Shown here: piece by piece, positions 7,944-16,742 of the stretch
Position numbering within the stretch: position 1 is the first letter of the stretch
How the letters are laid out: each line of letters begins with the position of its first letter
NCBI GenBank assembly: GCA_028712665.1
Contig: JAQTRC010000002.1
Location: 42,976 to 106,975 of the forward strand
From: Desulfuromonadaceae bacterium
Lineage (GTDB): Bacteria > Desulfobacterota > Desulfuromonadia > Geobacterales > Pseudopelobacteraceae
Length of the DNA stretch: 64,000 bases
Direction: 5' to 3'
Made by a program: the position numbers and the translations under genes
The notes under the pieces: model-generated
Databases searched by the model: none
What the model was told of the DNA's origin: nothing
What the model saw: the letters and a program-made list of their open reading frames with translations, nothing else

Positions 7944-8957
7944 ATGAATGCCTCTCAAAACATACAGGCGGCCGATTATAAAATGGATAAAGCTCCAGTC
8001 GGATATAGCAGTGTTTCCAGGCATGCGAGAGGTATGGTTTGTGTCGCCGAGTCGTCAAACCCTGGAACAGTCGATATCCGCCTGAAGCGTCTACAGCTCT
8101 ACGTGAATTACTTGGAAGTGCTCTTACTACGTAAAAACAATGAGATGAGCGAGTTGCAAAAAATAATGGAAATGCGAATCCATGAATTGCTGCAAAAACA
8201 GAATGAGCATGAGCGTGTCATGATCCATCAGGCCAGCCACGCCGCCATGGGAGAGATGTTGGGGACTATCGCTCACCATTGGCGCCAGCCGCTGCATGTC
8301 ATCTCGCTCGTTGTCCAGAACATGAAGGATGCCTGGGAATACGGAGAGTTTGATGGCGATCTTCTGGAGCGCTCCGTTACTAAGGCCATGGAACATATAT
8401 CGAGTCTCTCACGAACCATCGACGACTTCCGCATGTTCGTCAACCCCGTGAAGACGACGGAACAATTCAATCCGATACGATGTGTTGAAGAGATTGTGGC
8501 TCTGCTATCCGGATGGTTTTCAGATATACCAGCCATCGAAATGCAAATAACCGGCGATGCGGAAGAAAAGATGCGGATTACCGGCTGTCAAAACGCCTTC
8601 AAACAGGCTGCTCTCAATTTACTCAACAATGCCAACGATGCTGTTCAGGAGCAACAGCGCAGGATAGGCCCATCATTCCAGGGACGGATCATGATAGATT
8701 TCCAGCTCAGAGGAGATGATGCCATTATCGGAGTCGCAGACAATGGCGGCGGCATCGCCAAATCTGCGATGGAACATATCTTCGAGCCTTATTTCACAAC
8801 CAAAGAGAAATCCAACGGAATAGGGACAGGTCTTTATGTATCGCGATTGATCATCGAAAAAAGCATGAACGGGACTCTGTGGGCTGAAAACATACCGGAT
8901 GGCGCGTTTTTCGGTATCAGGCTCCCGGTTGCGGTTAATGACGAGGTGCGCATATGA
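7944..8957 (+). CDS. Soluble sensor histidine kinase (HxWRQPL type)
   Basis: A cytoplasmic histidine kinase of 337 residues with no membrane segment or recognisable sensor domain. Residues 45-100 look like a coiled coil. The H box is IAHHWRQPLHVISLVVQN with His111 as probable phosphoacceptor. The ATP-binding domain follows: an N box in AALNLLNNANDAV, DNGGGI, IFEPYFTTKEKSNGIGTGL and the terminal ALWAE-like strand. Its TGA overlaps the ATG of the receiver/HD-GYP gene by four bases, so that protein is the likely phosphotransfer partner. The lack of a sensor domain suggests it senses through another protein, possibly the chemotaxis array; that is inference. Confidence 0.88.
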   Translation: MNASQNIQAADYKMDKAPVGYSSVSRHARGMVCVAESSNPGTVDIRLKRLQLYVNYLEVLLLRKNNEMSELQKIMEMRIHELLQKQNEHERVMIHQASHAAMGEMLGTIAHHWRQPLHVISLVVQNMKDAWEYGEFDGDLLERSVTKAMEHISSLSRTIDDFRMFVNPVKTTEQFNPIRCVEEIVALLSGWFSDIPAIEMQITGDAEEKMRITGCQNAFKQAALNLLNNANDAVQEQQRRIGPSFQGRIMIDFQLRGDDAIIGVADNGGGIAKSAMEHIFEPYFTTKEKSNGIGTGLYVSRLIIEKSMNGTLWAENIPDGAFFGIRLPVAVNDEVRI

Positions 8958-10522
8958 ATGCAAAGACCATGGATATGTCGATCTTGTACGTAGAAGATGA
9001 CGATGTCATCCGGGAGAATATGCTCGATTTTCTGAATCGCCGCTTCAATAAGGTATTATTGGCGGATAACGGTGAGACAGGGTTTGGTGTTTACCGGGAC
9101 AAGTCGCCCGACATTGTGATGACCGACATCAGGATGCCGATCATGAATGGTCTGGAGATGACCCGCTCCATCCTTGAGTTGGACGACAAGGCCAATATCA
9201 TAGTAACATCGGCTTATAACGAGCCAAACTATCTGCTGGCGGCGATAGAGATGGGGATCAGCCACTATCTTCTCAAACCGCTTGATCGGGATAAGGTGGA
9301 TGCCGCCCTGCAGAATTGCATCGAGAACGTACGAAAGTCGCGCGGTCTCAGCGACAGGGAAAATTCCATAACAGAAGCCTACCGGACGATCAATTCGCTG
9401 ATCGATTACGGTGAGAAAAGCGTCAACGATTCGATCACCCTCTGCACTGAAATGGAGCGCCAGTTCGACCAGATGGTCGAAGGTTTTTTGAAAGGCGCCG
9501 GTGGTATGGTTTCGCATACTCCGGCCAGCATAATCATGACTTTGACACACGGTCTGCCAGGGAAGCCGGAGTGGTTCTGGTACGAGATGGAAGCGGACAG
9601 GCAGCTCCAAAAGGCGTGTTATCTGGGCCACCCGCCGGTGGATCTGGTTGCTCCGGTTCAAAGCCATTCTCTCTACTATATAAACGATGGTGACCCGCTG
9701 CCCGAAGACCAGTTTTTCAGGCAGTTTCTGGAGCACTTCGAGCGTTGGGGAGAGCGCCCGCGCAATCTGATCTGGTATCGCAACTGCAGTCGCATCATCT
9801 GCGCCCTTAACTATCCAACAGCTGTCACCGTATGTGACGCAGCGGTGCTAAAGAGCCTGGCCGTACAGACCCGCTATCTGGACAACATCTCGGCCCAACA
9901 CAAACAGACCGAGGAGGCATTTCTTTACACAATTACCTCCCTGGCCCGGGCGGCTGAGGTCAACGACGAGGATACGGGGAACCACATTCTCCGGGTTGGA
10001 GAATACAGCGCCGCCATTTGCCGCAGCATTGGATATTCTGGCGAGCTTGCTGAAATCATGGCTCTCCAGAGTCATCTCCATGATGTGGGAAAAATTCATA
10101 TTTCACCGGAGATATTAAAAAAGCCGGGAAAGCTGACGGATGAAGAAATGGCCCTGATGCGTGAACACACAATCTTCGGTGCAAAGATCATCGGAGGACA
10201 CCCCCGTCTTGAGATCGCCCGTACCATAGCGCTACACCACCACGAGCGCTGGAACGGCTCGGGCTATCCATATGGCCTGCGAGAAATCGGAATTCCCCTG
10301 GATGCCCGCATTGTAGCCATTGCCGACACCTACGACGCCCTGCGAAACAGGCGCAGCTACAAACCGACATTCGACCATGATACGGCATATCGCATCATTG
10401 TCGAAGGCGACGGCAGGACAGAACCGCCACATTTCGACCCTGACCTTTTACAGGCATTCAAAAGAATCAACAAGGAGTTCGACGATATTTACAATCGGCT
10501 TGCTACGATGGAAGGAAATTAG
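8954..10522 (+). CDS. Response regulator with C-terminal HD-GYP phosphodiesterase domain
   Basis: The 522-residue protein has an N-terminal receiver domain (acidic EDDD at 14-17, phosphoacceptor Asp58 in MTDIRMP, Lys108). An uncharacterised middle region (about 130-310) contains several Trp and Cys residues. The C-terminal HD-GYP domain retains His376-Asp377 in HLHDVGKI, the HHHERWNGSGYP motif (428-439) and IVAIADTYDAL. HD-GYP enzymes hydrolyse cyclic-di-GMP, so phosphorylation by the upstream kinase may control that messenger. Start and kinase stop overlap as ATGA. Its place between cheR and cheB suggests crosstalk between chemotaxis and cyclic-di-GMP signalling, which is inference. Confidence 0.9.
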   Translation: MNAKTMDMSILYVEDDDVIRENMLDFLNRRFNKVLLADNGETGFGVYRDKSPDIVMTDIRMPIMNGLEMTRSILELDDKANIIVTSAYNEPNYLLAAIEMGISHYLLKPLDRDKVDAALQNCIENVRKSRGLSDRENSITEAYRTINSLIDYGEKSVNDSITLCTEMERQFDQMVEGFLKGAGGMVSHTPASIIMTLTHGLPGKPEWFWYEMEADRQLQKACYLGHPPVDLVAPVQSHSLYYINDGDPLPEDQFFRQFLEHFERWGERPRNLIWYRNCSRIICALNYPTAVTVCDAAVLKSLAVQTRYLDNISAQHKQTEEAFLYTITSLARAAEVNDEDTGNHILRVGEYSAAICRSIGYSGELAEIMALQSHLHDVGKIHISPEILKKPGKLTDEEMALMREHTIFGAKIIGGHPRLEIARTIALHHHERWNGSGYPYGLREIGIPLDARIVAIADTYDALRNRRSYKPTFDHDTAYRIIVEGDGRTEPPHFDPDLLQAFKRINKEFDDIYNRLATMEGN

Positions 10523-10572
10523 TGCTGATCTGTCTCGATATGAAAAATGCATTGATAAGAAAGGAACAGGTC

Positions 10573-10833
10573 ATGAAAGAATGTCTCACAAAACAATTAT
10601 TGTTCAGAGAAATTTCAGGATGTCTGGTTGAAAAGCCGGAATGCGGTTATGCACACAAATTTGGTTTCAGTTTTGAGTGTCACCATCCAGATCATACAAA
10701 ATTTCATGTTCATGCCGGCTGTGCAGAGGCGAAAGACGGGATAGATGAACTTTACGATACGTTGAAACGAAAAAGGCGCGACGAATTCATAGCGACTCTG
10801 GATGAAACCAGCAAGAGATACTTCAGCATTTAG
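10573..10833 (+). CDS. Small Cys/His-rich protein of unknown function
   Basis: An 86-residue soluble protein with an unusual density of potential metal ligands in its first 50 residues: Cys4, Cys17, Cys24, His28, Cys36, His37, His38, His41, His45, His47 and Cys50. The centre reads GCLVEKPECGYAHKFGFS, then FECHHPDHTKFHVH. The C-terminal third is helical and charged. I chose ATG 10573 because AAGGAACAGG precedes it; the longer frame from 10522 lacks one. I recall similar small proteins in Geobacter genomes but no assigned function. It lies between the HD-GYP gene and cheB on the same strand. A metal- or haem-binding role is only a guess from composition. Confidence 0.7.
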   Translation: MKECLTKQLLFREISGCLVEKPECGYAHKFGFSFECHHPDHTKFHVHAGCAEAKDGIDELYDTLKRKRRDEFIATLDETSKRYFSI

Positions 10834-10881
10834 ACCGCCTCTTAGATAATCTTCTAACATATTCCAATAACCGAGGATTAA

Positions 10882-11970
10882 ATGCCGATAAAAGTCCTGA
10901 TAGTTGATGACTCCGCCCTGATCAGGAGCCTGTTGACCGAGCTGATCAACAGCCAACCTGACATGACTGTGGTTGGTGTTGCCCCTGACCCTTACATCGC
11001 TCGTGACCGGATCAAGGCTCTGAACCCGGATGTGCTCACTCTTGATGTGGAGATGCCGCGCATGGATGGGCTGGTCTTCCTGGAAAAATTGATGCGGCTG
11101 CACCCGATGGCGGTAGTTATGGTTTCGTCTCTGACTGAAAAGAGTTCGGATATCACCCTGCGGGCCCTGGAGTTGGGGGCTTTCGACTATGTCACCAAGC
11201 CGAAGATAGATATAAGCAGGGGGTTGCACGAGAGTTGCCACGAGATCGTCGACAAGATTCGCGAGGCCGCCTCGGCCAAGATCAAAAACCTTGTTCGCCC
11301 CCCCGCACAGTTGAAAGTCGAAAAGAAAAACAGTGCAGATGTTGTGCTTCCCTCACTGAACGCACATATCATGACTACAGAGAAGTTGGTGATTATCGGG
11401 GCTTCCACCGGCGGCACAGAAGCGCTTAAGGAAGTGCTGACCGCCATGCCGGCCGATTCGCCCGGCATCCTGATCACGCAACACATGCCGGCCGCTTTTA
11501 CCAGCGCCTTTGCCAATCGTCTTGACCGGCTCTGCCGGATCTCGGTCAAGGAAGCCCGTGATGGTGATCGAGTGCTGCCCGGTCACGCCTATATCGCGCC
11601 TGGAGACCGCCATCTGCTGCTGTCACGTAGCGGTGCAAATTATATAACCCAGATTGCTGATGCCCCACCGGTCAGCCGGCACCGGCCGTCAGTAGATGTG
11701 CTTTTTCGATCTGCCGCGAACTCTGCCGGTAAGAATTGCATCGGCGTCATTCTGACCGGCATGGGTGACGATGGGGCAAACGGGATGCTGGAGATGAAAC
11801 AGGCCGGAGCCCATACAATCGCCCAGGACGAAGCCAGTTGCGTTGTATTCGGTATGCCTAAAGAGGCCATTGCGCGGGGCGGGGTGGATGAAATCTCATC
11901 ACTGTCCGACATCCCGCGCAGGATTGTCAATTGTCTGGCCGTTCATGGACAACGGGTAATCAGAGTGTGA
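10882..11970 (+). CDS. cheB: Chemotaxis methylesterase/deamidase CheB
   Basis: Removes methyl groups from chemoreceptors after activation by CheA. The 362-residue protein has an N-terminal receiver with phosphoacceptor Asp55 ([12 protein letters not shown]) and Lys106 in TKP, a linker of about 40 residues, and a C-terminal esterase domain. The catalytic triad is visible: Ser175 in [12 protein letters not shown], His201 in [10 protein letters not shown] and Asp297 in [14 protein letters not shown] 10882 is preceded by a weak purine stretch (CGAGGA). It balances cheR at 6954 in the adaptation system. Confidence 0.96.
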   Translation: MPIKVLIVDDSALIRSLLTELINSQPDMTVVGVAPDPYIARDRIKALNPDVLTLDVEMPRMDGLVFLEKLMRLHPMAVVMVSSLTEKSSDITLRALELGAFDYVTKPKIDISRGLHESCHEIVDKIREAASAKIKNLVRPPAQLKVEKKNSADVVLPSLNAHIMTTEKLVIIGASTGGTEALKEVLTAMPADSPGILITQHMPAAFTSAFANRLDRLCRISVKEARDGDRVLPGHAYIAPGDRHLLLSRSGANYITQIADAPPVSRHRPSVDVLFRSAANSAGKNCIGVILTGMGDDGANGMLEMKQAGAHTIAQDEASCVVFGMPKEAIARGGVDEISSLSDIPRRIVNCLAVHGQRVIRV

Positions 11971-11977
11971 ACATCAG

Positions 11978-12048
11978 GTTGAAGGTTGAAGGTTGAAGGT
12001 TGAAGGTTTGCCTTCAGTCTTCAGCCTTCAGTCTTCAGCCTTCAGTCT
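11978..12048. repeat. Tandem and inverted heptamer repeats between cheB and cheY
   Basis: Four tandem ggttgaa units (11978-12008) are followed by alternating cttcagtcttcagc units (12011-12048). The two blocks are roughly complementary (tgaagg against ccttca), so the transcript could fold into a long hairpin with several registers. Unit copy number could vary between strains by slippage. The block ends about 12 bases before the cheY Shine-Dalgarno. Confidence 0.65.
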
Positions 12049-12067
12049 AAATATCTGGAGGTTCCTT

Positions 12068-12433
12068 ATGCACAAGATAATTATGGCAGTGGACGATTCG
12101 GCAAGTGTGCGGCAGATGGTTGCCTTTACGCTCAGCCAGGGAGGTTATGACGTGATCGAGGCTGCGGATGGAAGGGACGGGCTGGCAAAACTGCGCGGAG
12201 CAAAGTGCGATATGATCGTTACCGACCTGAATATGCCTAATCTGGATGGTATTGGCATGATCCGCGAGGTACGAAACGATCCGGCCCACCGTAATGTGCC
12301 GATTGTCATGCTGACAACCGAGTCGCAGGAGGTCCGCAAGCAGGAAGGTAAAGCGGCGGGCGCAACGGGTTGGATCGTGAAGCCGTTCAAGCCGGAGCAA
12401 CTTCTGGCGGTGGTCAAGCGGGTGATCGGGTAA
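12068..12433 (+). CDS. cheY: Chemotaxis response regulator CheY
   Basis: A stand-alone receiver domain of 121 residues that carries the phosphoryl signal from CheA to the motility machinery. Conserved residues are Asp9-Asp10, phosphoacceptor Asp53 (IVTDLNMPNLDG), Thr83-Thr84 in MLTTES and Lys105 in VKPFKPE. ATG 12068 follows TCTGGAGGTTCCTT; the frame open from 11993 would run through the tandem-repeat spacer and is rejected. It closes the chemotaxis cluster. Whether it acts on a flagellar motor, pili or something else cannot be told, because no effector genes are in the window. Confidence 0.93.
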   Translation: MHKIIMAVDDSASVRQMVAFTLSQGGYDVIEAADGRDGLAKLRGAKCDMIVTDLNMPNLDGIGMIREVRNDPAHRNVPIVMLTTESQEVRKQEGKAAGATGWIVKPFKPEQLLAVVKRVIG

Positions 12434-12754
12434 AGTTGCCGTTCATCTGAGTCCAATCTCACACTGTTAATGCGGCCTGGAGCAGCCAGTCTGATAGACT
12501 CTATTGCCAAGGCGGCTGTTGCTCTGATTTAAATACCTGGCTATAAACCTGATAATGGCGTATAGTCTTCCTACTGACCTACCGCCCGAAATCATTTATG
12601 AGACTCTTTTCGAACGCCCTCTTTTTTTCGGTCATCTCCAGCCACCTCTGTAGTAAATCCCCAGGGACTGTCCACAACGTTCCTATCCCCCCTCTTTCCA
12701 GTAGCAGGCATTTGAGAAGTGGTAGTTGTTAACCCAGTCAGATGAGGAGAAAAC
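12434..12754. other. Intergenic region with one candidate promoter
   Basis: No credible gene is visible on either strand. A sigma-70-like pair, TTGCTC (12519-12524) and TATAAA (12542-12547) with a 17-base spacer, could drive the DUF3553 gene from about 200 bases upstream. The remainder shows no strong hairpin or repeat that I recognise. Confidence 0.4.
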
Positions 12755-13009
12755 ATGATTGTCAAGCGAGGTAACGTAGTAAGCCATTCCGGAGCTATGG
12801 AATGGGGGGTAGGCAAGGTGGTGGAGGTGTCTCCCCTCAAAGCTACTATCCATTTCAGCGATGGAATCATAAGGAAGATAGCTTCTTCCCATTATACAAT
12901 CCTTCAACCGGCCGATCCGGATTCTTTTGTGCCAATTCCCGACATCGTCCCGGCCGTAAAGGCCAGGGCGACTCCAAGGAAAAAAGCAGTCAAGCAGCCG
13001 GTTGTTTGA
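12755..13009 (+). CDS. DUF3553 family protein
   Basis: An 84-residue protein with the DUF3553 pattern: KRGNVVSHSGAMEWGVGKVVEV, written in two parts as KRGNVVSHSGAMEWG and VGKVVEV, followed by an SH3-like beta segment ATIHFSDGIIRKIA. The C-terminal tail is basic (ARATPRKKAVKQP), which may bind nucleic acid. ATG 12755 has GAGGAG upstream. It stands alone, convergent with xseA. The family has no firmly established role; related small beta-barrels occur in DNA-associated proteins such as UvrD tails, so a DNA- or RNA-related function is possible but unproven. Confidence 0.75.
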   Translation: MIVKRGNVVSHSGAMEWGVGKVVEVSPLKATIHFSDGIIRKIASSHYTILQPADPDSFVPIPDIVPAVKARATPRKKAVKQPVV

Positions 13010-13090
13010 GTAAGCAGCGGAAACGGTATAAGCATACATTCGATGGGTGCTGGTCATTCGTAAGTCAGCGAGGGTTTATATTTCTGCCCA

Positions 13091-14440
13091 TCAAGAATCA
13101 GGCATCTCCAACTCCTCCACGCGGCAGAGCGCACTACCGCGATGGAGTGTCAGCAGCAATTGATCGCCGGCAATAAGTTTGCCGGCGTCAGATATCACCA
13201 CTCCATTATCAATTCGGGTCGCAATAGCGTAGCCTCGCGCGAGGGTTTTCAGGGGGGACAGCACTTCAAGACGGGCGGCATTGTCGCCGAATTCCTGTTT
13301 GAGCGCTTCCAGGCGCTGCATCAAGAGGCGTTCCATCTGCGCCGAAAGCAGAAAAGTTCGCTGCCGCATACTTTCGATCCTGTTTGCAGGGTTGAGATAC
13401 TGCAATGCGCCGCACAGGCGATTAAAACCTTCCCTACGGTACCTGACCCCGTTATAAAGCGCCATATCCAGGCGTCCGGTCAGATCATCCATTCGCTGGG
13501 CGAGATGCCCAAGCATCGTTCTCGGGTCGTGCAATGACTTTTTCAGGGTTTCAAGGCGTGTGTTTATTGCTGCCAGGCGGTTTCCCATTACCAGTCTCAA
13601 GCGATGGGAAAACGCTTCGACCTGGCCGCGTAACTCATCGGTACTGGCGATTACCATTTCGGCCGCAGCCGAAGGGGTAGGGGCGCGCAGGTCTGCGGTG
13701 AAGTCGCAGATGCTCCAGTCAGTCTCGTGCCCAACCGCAGAAATAACCGGAATCTTCGACCGGTATACCGCGCGTGCCACAGCCTCCTCATTAAAGGGCC
13801 AGAGGTCTTCCAAAGATCCTCCTCCGCGCCCGACGATCAATACATCAACTTCTGCCATCCGATTCATCTCGTCAATCGCCCTTGCGATCTCCTCGGATGC
13901 ACCTTCACCCTGGACCCGCGCCGGATAGATCAGTACCTCCAGAGAGGCGAAGCGGCGTTTCAGAATGTTTAGAATATCGTGTATAGCAGCACCGGTTGGA
14001 GAGGTGATAACACCAATCCGTCGTGGAAAACGGGGCATGGCCTTTTTGTGCGTTTCGGCAAAAAGGCCTTCACGGGCCAGTCTCTCTTTCAGCTGTATGA
14101 AGGCGGTTTGAAGTGTTCCGACTCCGGTCGGTTCCAGATATTCGCAGAGCAGTTGATATTCACCGCGCTGGTCATAAACCGAGATGCGGCCGCGGACGAT
14201 CAGGGCCATACCGTCCGTCGGGCGGAACTTGAGATTTTTTGCGGAACCCTTGAACATAACGGAGCGGAGCTGTGCCCCGGAGTCCTTGAGGGTGAAATAA
14301 ATGTGCCCGGAAGAGGGGAGGGAGAGATTGGAAACCTCGCCCTGTACCCAGACCTGCTCAAAATTTTCTTCCAGTACTCCACGGAGGAGGGCTGTCAGCC
14401 GACTGACCGTCAGGATTGTTTTTTCAGAAAAGATGTCCAT
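13091..14440 (-). CDS. xseA: Exodeoxyribonuclease VII large subunit
   Basis: Large subunit of the enzyme that degrades single-stranded DNA into oligonucleotides; it acts with the small subunit XseB, not found here. The 449-residue protein has the N-terminal OB-fold (LTALLRGVLEENFEQVWVQG, SGHIYFTLKD), the catalytic core with IGVITSPTGAAIHDIL, VLIVGRGGGSLEDLWPFNEE and ISAVGHETDW, and a C-terminal coiled-coil-rich region. I start it at ATG 14440, where the family alignment begins, although the Shine-Dalgarno there is poor; a longer frame to 14578 adds an atypical, terminator-containing extension. Confidence 0.94.
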   Translation of the reverse strand: MDIFSEKTILTVSRLTALLRGVLEENFEQVWVQGEVSNLSLPSSGHIYFTLKDSGAQLRSVMFKGSAKNLKFRPTDGMALIVRGRISVYDQRGEYQLLCEYLEPTGVGTLQTAFIQLKERLAREGLFAETHKKAMPRFPRRIGVITSPTGAAIHDILNILKRRFASLEVLIYPARVQGEGASEEIARAIDEMNRMAEVDVLIVGRGGGSLEDLWPFNEEAVARAVYRSKIPVISAVGHETDWSICDFTADLRAPTPSAAAEMVIASTDELRGQVEAFSHRLRLVMGNRLAAINTRLETLKKSLHDPRTMLGHLAQRMDDLTGRLDMALYNGVRYRREGFNRLCGALQYLNPANRIESMRQRTFLLSAQMERLLMQRLEALKQEFGDNAARLEVLSPLKTLARGYAIATRIDNGVVISDAGKLIAGDQLLLTLHRGSALCRVEELEMPDS

Positions 14441-14525
14441 ACGGCAGCATATTAGGTGAACTTCGGCCAACGTCAACAAAATTATGGGGCGGGAACCAAA
14501 CCGAGGTAAGCTTGATAAGCAATAA

Positions 14526-14552
14526 AAAGGCCGGCATAACTGCCGGCCTTTC
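14526..14552 (-). terminator. Rho-independent terminator of the envelope operon
   Basis: On the - strand, aaaggccggca, a short loop and tgccggcctttt form a strong stem followed by T residues. It lies about 30 bases after the stop of the last envelope-operon gene (14580) and before xseA, so it separates the two. Confidence 0.8.
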
Positions 14553-14579
14553 CGGTTTCCTTGATTAAACGCTTGCATC

Positions 14580-15425
14580 CTACTGGGTCAGTGCATTTAC
14601 CCGTGCCCGCACTTTCGAGCCTTCCTTGATGGATACTCCGGATTTTTCATAAAGTTTACCGGAAAGCGAGCCATCCTCGATGGCCAGTTCGGCAATAGTG
14701 GCCAGAACCTTGTTGTCATCATCTATTACCTCAACGGCCTGCTGTTTTTTTGGCATCTTGCGCAGTTTGCTGGTGTTGATCTGGACGTGGGCCGTACGTC
14801 CGTTTAACTTGGAAATGGCGCCCATCTCGTAACTGGGATTGAATCCGTTCCCCAACTGGTCAGCGGCGCTTCTGAAAGCAACAATTACGGCCCGACGTAC
14901 AAATTCACTCTTCTGGTCGTCACCCAAAGACCCTTTTGCGGGGATCTTATCTTCAAGTTTACGGTCATCATAAAACGATTTGACCAGTTCCTTCTGGTTC
15001 CTCTGATTTATGAACAATACGTCAAGCTTTACCTTTGCTCTTGTCGTTAGCCGCTTACGGGTAGGGTCGGTCTGGATATTGGCAATTTTTGTTTCGATAC
15101 GCTCAATACGAGGCTGTACAATATAGGTGTCACCTTCGGAACCGTTCAGGAGTACCTTTGTGAAACGTTTGGTGTTTGCAATTTCTGTCTGAATCGCCGT
15201 CAGGATCTCTTCAACCGAGATCCCTTTAAGGGACGCGGCAAATTTTGAGGATACGTCGGCTTCGAGTTCTGCAGATTCGAGCATTACCGGATCCAGTGCC
15301 TCTGTTGTCACCTGCTGGGCTTCCTTGACATACACTACCTCAGGCGCAGTGGCGCAACCAAATGCAAACAGACATATTCCAACCACGCAGGCAAAAGAAA
15401 CAAATCTAAACTTGCTGCATCTCAT
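14580..15425 (-). CDS. Predicted outer-membrane lipoprotein, CsgG/FlgT-like
   Basis: A 281-residue lipoprotein: the N-terminus is basic and hydrophobic and ends in a lipobox (LFAFGC) with the lipidated Cys near residue 24. The middle (about 65-190) alternates strands and helices like CsgG/LpoB-type domains. The end (GAISKLNGRTAHVQINTSKL...GSKVRARVNAL) resembles the small beta-barrel at the C-terminus of FlgT. These are fold-level impressions, not a confident family match. The start ATG 15425 has GGAGG upstream, whereas the in-frame GTG at 15437 overlaps that site. It is the last gene of the six-gene operon and is followed by a terminator. Confidence 0.7.
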   Translation of the reverse strand: MRCSKFRFVSFACVVGICLFAFGCATAPEVVYVKEAQQVTTEALDPVMLESAELEADVSSKFAASLKGISVEEILTAIQTEIANTKRFTKVLLNGSEGDTYIVQPRIERIETKIANIQTDPTRKRLTTRAKVKLDVLFINQRNQKELVKSFYDDRKLEDKIPAKGSLGDDQKSEFVRRAVIVAFRSAADQLGNGFNPSYEMGAISKLNGRTAHVQINTSKLRKMPKKQQAVEVIDDDNKVLATIAELAIEDGSLSGKLYEKSGVSIKEGSKVRARVNALTQ

Positions 15426-15476
15426 GATAACCTCCACCGGATATTCATAAATTGAGCGCCGCTCCAGAGTGCTGTA

Positions 15477-16718
15477 TCATCGTATATTTGAGGCAAATCT
15501 GGTTCTTGCCCCGGAGTCGCCTTCCGAAGGATAGAGCTCTGCAAGCATTGAAAGTCCTCTCTGATCCTGCTCGGTGAATTCAACATCCCTCCCTGCAATC
15601 AGATCGTCAAATTTGGGAAGCAGGCAGTGCAGGATCGGTTCGGCGGCTTCGATACGCTTGAGCGCCTCCTTGGTCTTCGGTTCTTCTTCCTTGATTTCAT
15701 ACCCAAGACCCTTGATCTGGTTGTACATGGTCTTGTAGGCGGTAATCTGGAGTCCCAGATTGTCACGATAGATGCCAAAGGCACTCACTGCATTCTTGAT
15801 GCGGGATGGCAGCAGGGCGATATTTACGGCCCCTTTCCACCCTTTGAACTCATTGTTCATGTTTGGTATGGCACGAATTGACACGCCGATTGCGCAGATG
15901 ATTTTTGTGCTTGCGGCGATGGAAAAATCAGCTCCGGCGACAGAGGTATTGTATACCTTGTTCGCCAATGCGCCGTAAGCTTTCTTCATGCTTTCGCTTC
16001 CCTCAATCTTTCCCTTCACCAAGCTGACTTTAAGGGTTTCATCTTTCAGCGCGGGGTCTTTGCAGAAAGTTTCCTTGACGTCACCCGCTTTCGATTTATG
16101 AGCCCATGCATCGCATTGCCTGAAGCCGAGTTCTGTCTGCTTAATCTCCATTTCAACCGCCGCCATCTCATCCTGGTTGTTTGTTACAACACCGTATGCA
16201 ATAAGCACATTTCGATAGACATTATCATCATATGTTCCCTCTTTTTTACGATTTCCGAGAGGGTGAAAGAAATCACTACCATTTTTCTTGAAGTAATTTA
16301 CATCTTCCTTACTTACCTCTTTGTTGAGCATTGCATCTCTGTCTTTCAAAAATACGTACAGGGCGCTCTGTGGTCGCGGGAAACCGGTTTGAGGATCAAT
16401 TGTAACAGCAGCACCACTGACGCCGGCCACGGTACCGATGATTGAGAAGGCTCCTTGAACAATTGCTCCGCCTGATGGAGTACCGAAGAGGCTTGACGGC
16501 CAGGTATCCTGCTCGGAAAGGGGCGCTCTGAGGAGTACCCGGTTGGAGAGCTTGATAGCCATGGCGGCCGATTCAAATGAATCAAGTGCGGCGCCGATTG
16601 TTGGATTGTACATTTCGGCCGCACACTCGCCACCTGCTGTGACGGTGGCGCATCCATTAAGCTGAAACAGCCCAGTTCCTGCAACTGCCAGCAGGGCGAG
16701 TTTTCTGAAAAGGCTCAT
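15477..16718 (-). CDS. Predicted lipoprotein of unknown function
   Basis: A 413-residue protein with a lipoprotein signal (lipobox QLNGC, Cys about residue 23). I do not recognise a domain. It is mostly helical, with a Gly/Ala-rich hydrophobic stretch at about 85-105 (GGAIVQGAFSIIGTVAG) that could touch a membrane, and six further Cys residues that might form disulphides in the periplasm. AGGAGA precedes the ATG. It lies 51 bases upstream of the lipoprotein at 14580 and 24 bases after the gene at 16743, so it is probably co-transcribed and part of the same envelope assembly. Confidence 0.65.
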   Translation of the reverse strand: MSLFRKLALLAVAGTGLFQLNGCATVTAGGECAAEMYNPTIGAALDSFESAAMAIKLSNRVLLRAPLSEQDTWPSSLFGTPSGGAIVQGAFSIIGTVAGVSGAAVTIDPQTGFPRPQSALYVFLKDRDAMLNKEVSKEDVNYFKKNGSDFFHPLGNRKKEGTYDDNVYRNVLIAYGVVTNNQDEMAAVEMEIKQTELGFRQCDAWAHKSKAGDVKETFCKDPALKDETLKVSLVKGKIEGSESMKKAYGALANKVYNTSVAGADFSIAASTKIICAIGVSIRAIPNMNNEFKGWKGAVNIALLPSRIKNAVSAFGIYRDNLGLQITAYKTMYNQIKGLGYEIKEEEPKTKEALKRIEAAEPILHCLLPKFDDLIAGRDVEFTEQDQRGLSMLAELYPSEGDSGARTRFASNIR

Positions 16719-16742
16719 ACAATTTCTCCTCGTTATATTGAA

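Noticed and set aside
9056..9736. 226-codon frame on the - strand inside the HD-GYP gene
   Set aside because: Antisense to a receiver and HD-GYP protein with intact motifs; no ribosome-binding site and no recognisable domain.
11978..12048. CRISPR-like array
   Set aside because: Units are short, unspaced tandem heptamers with no variable spacers and no cas genes nearby.
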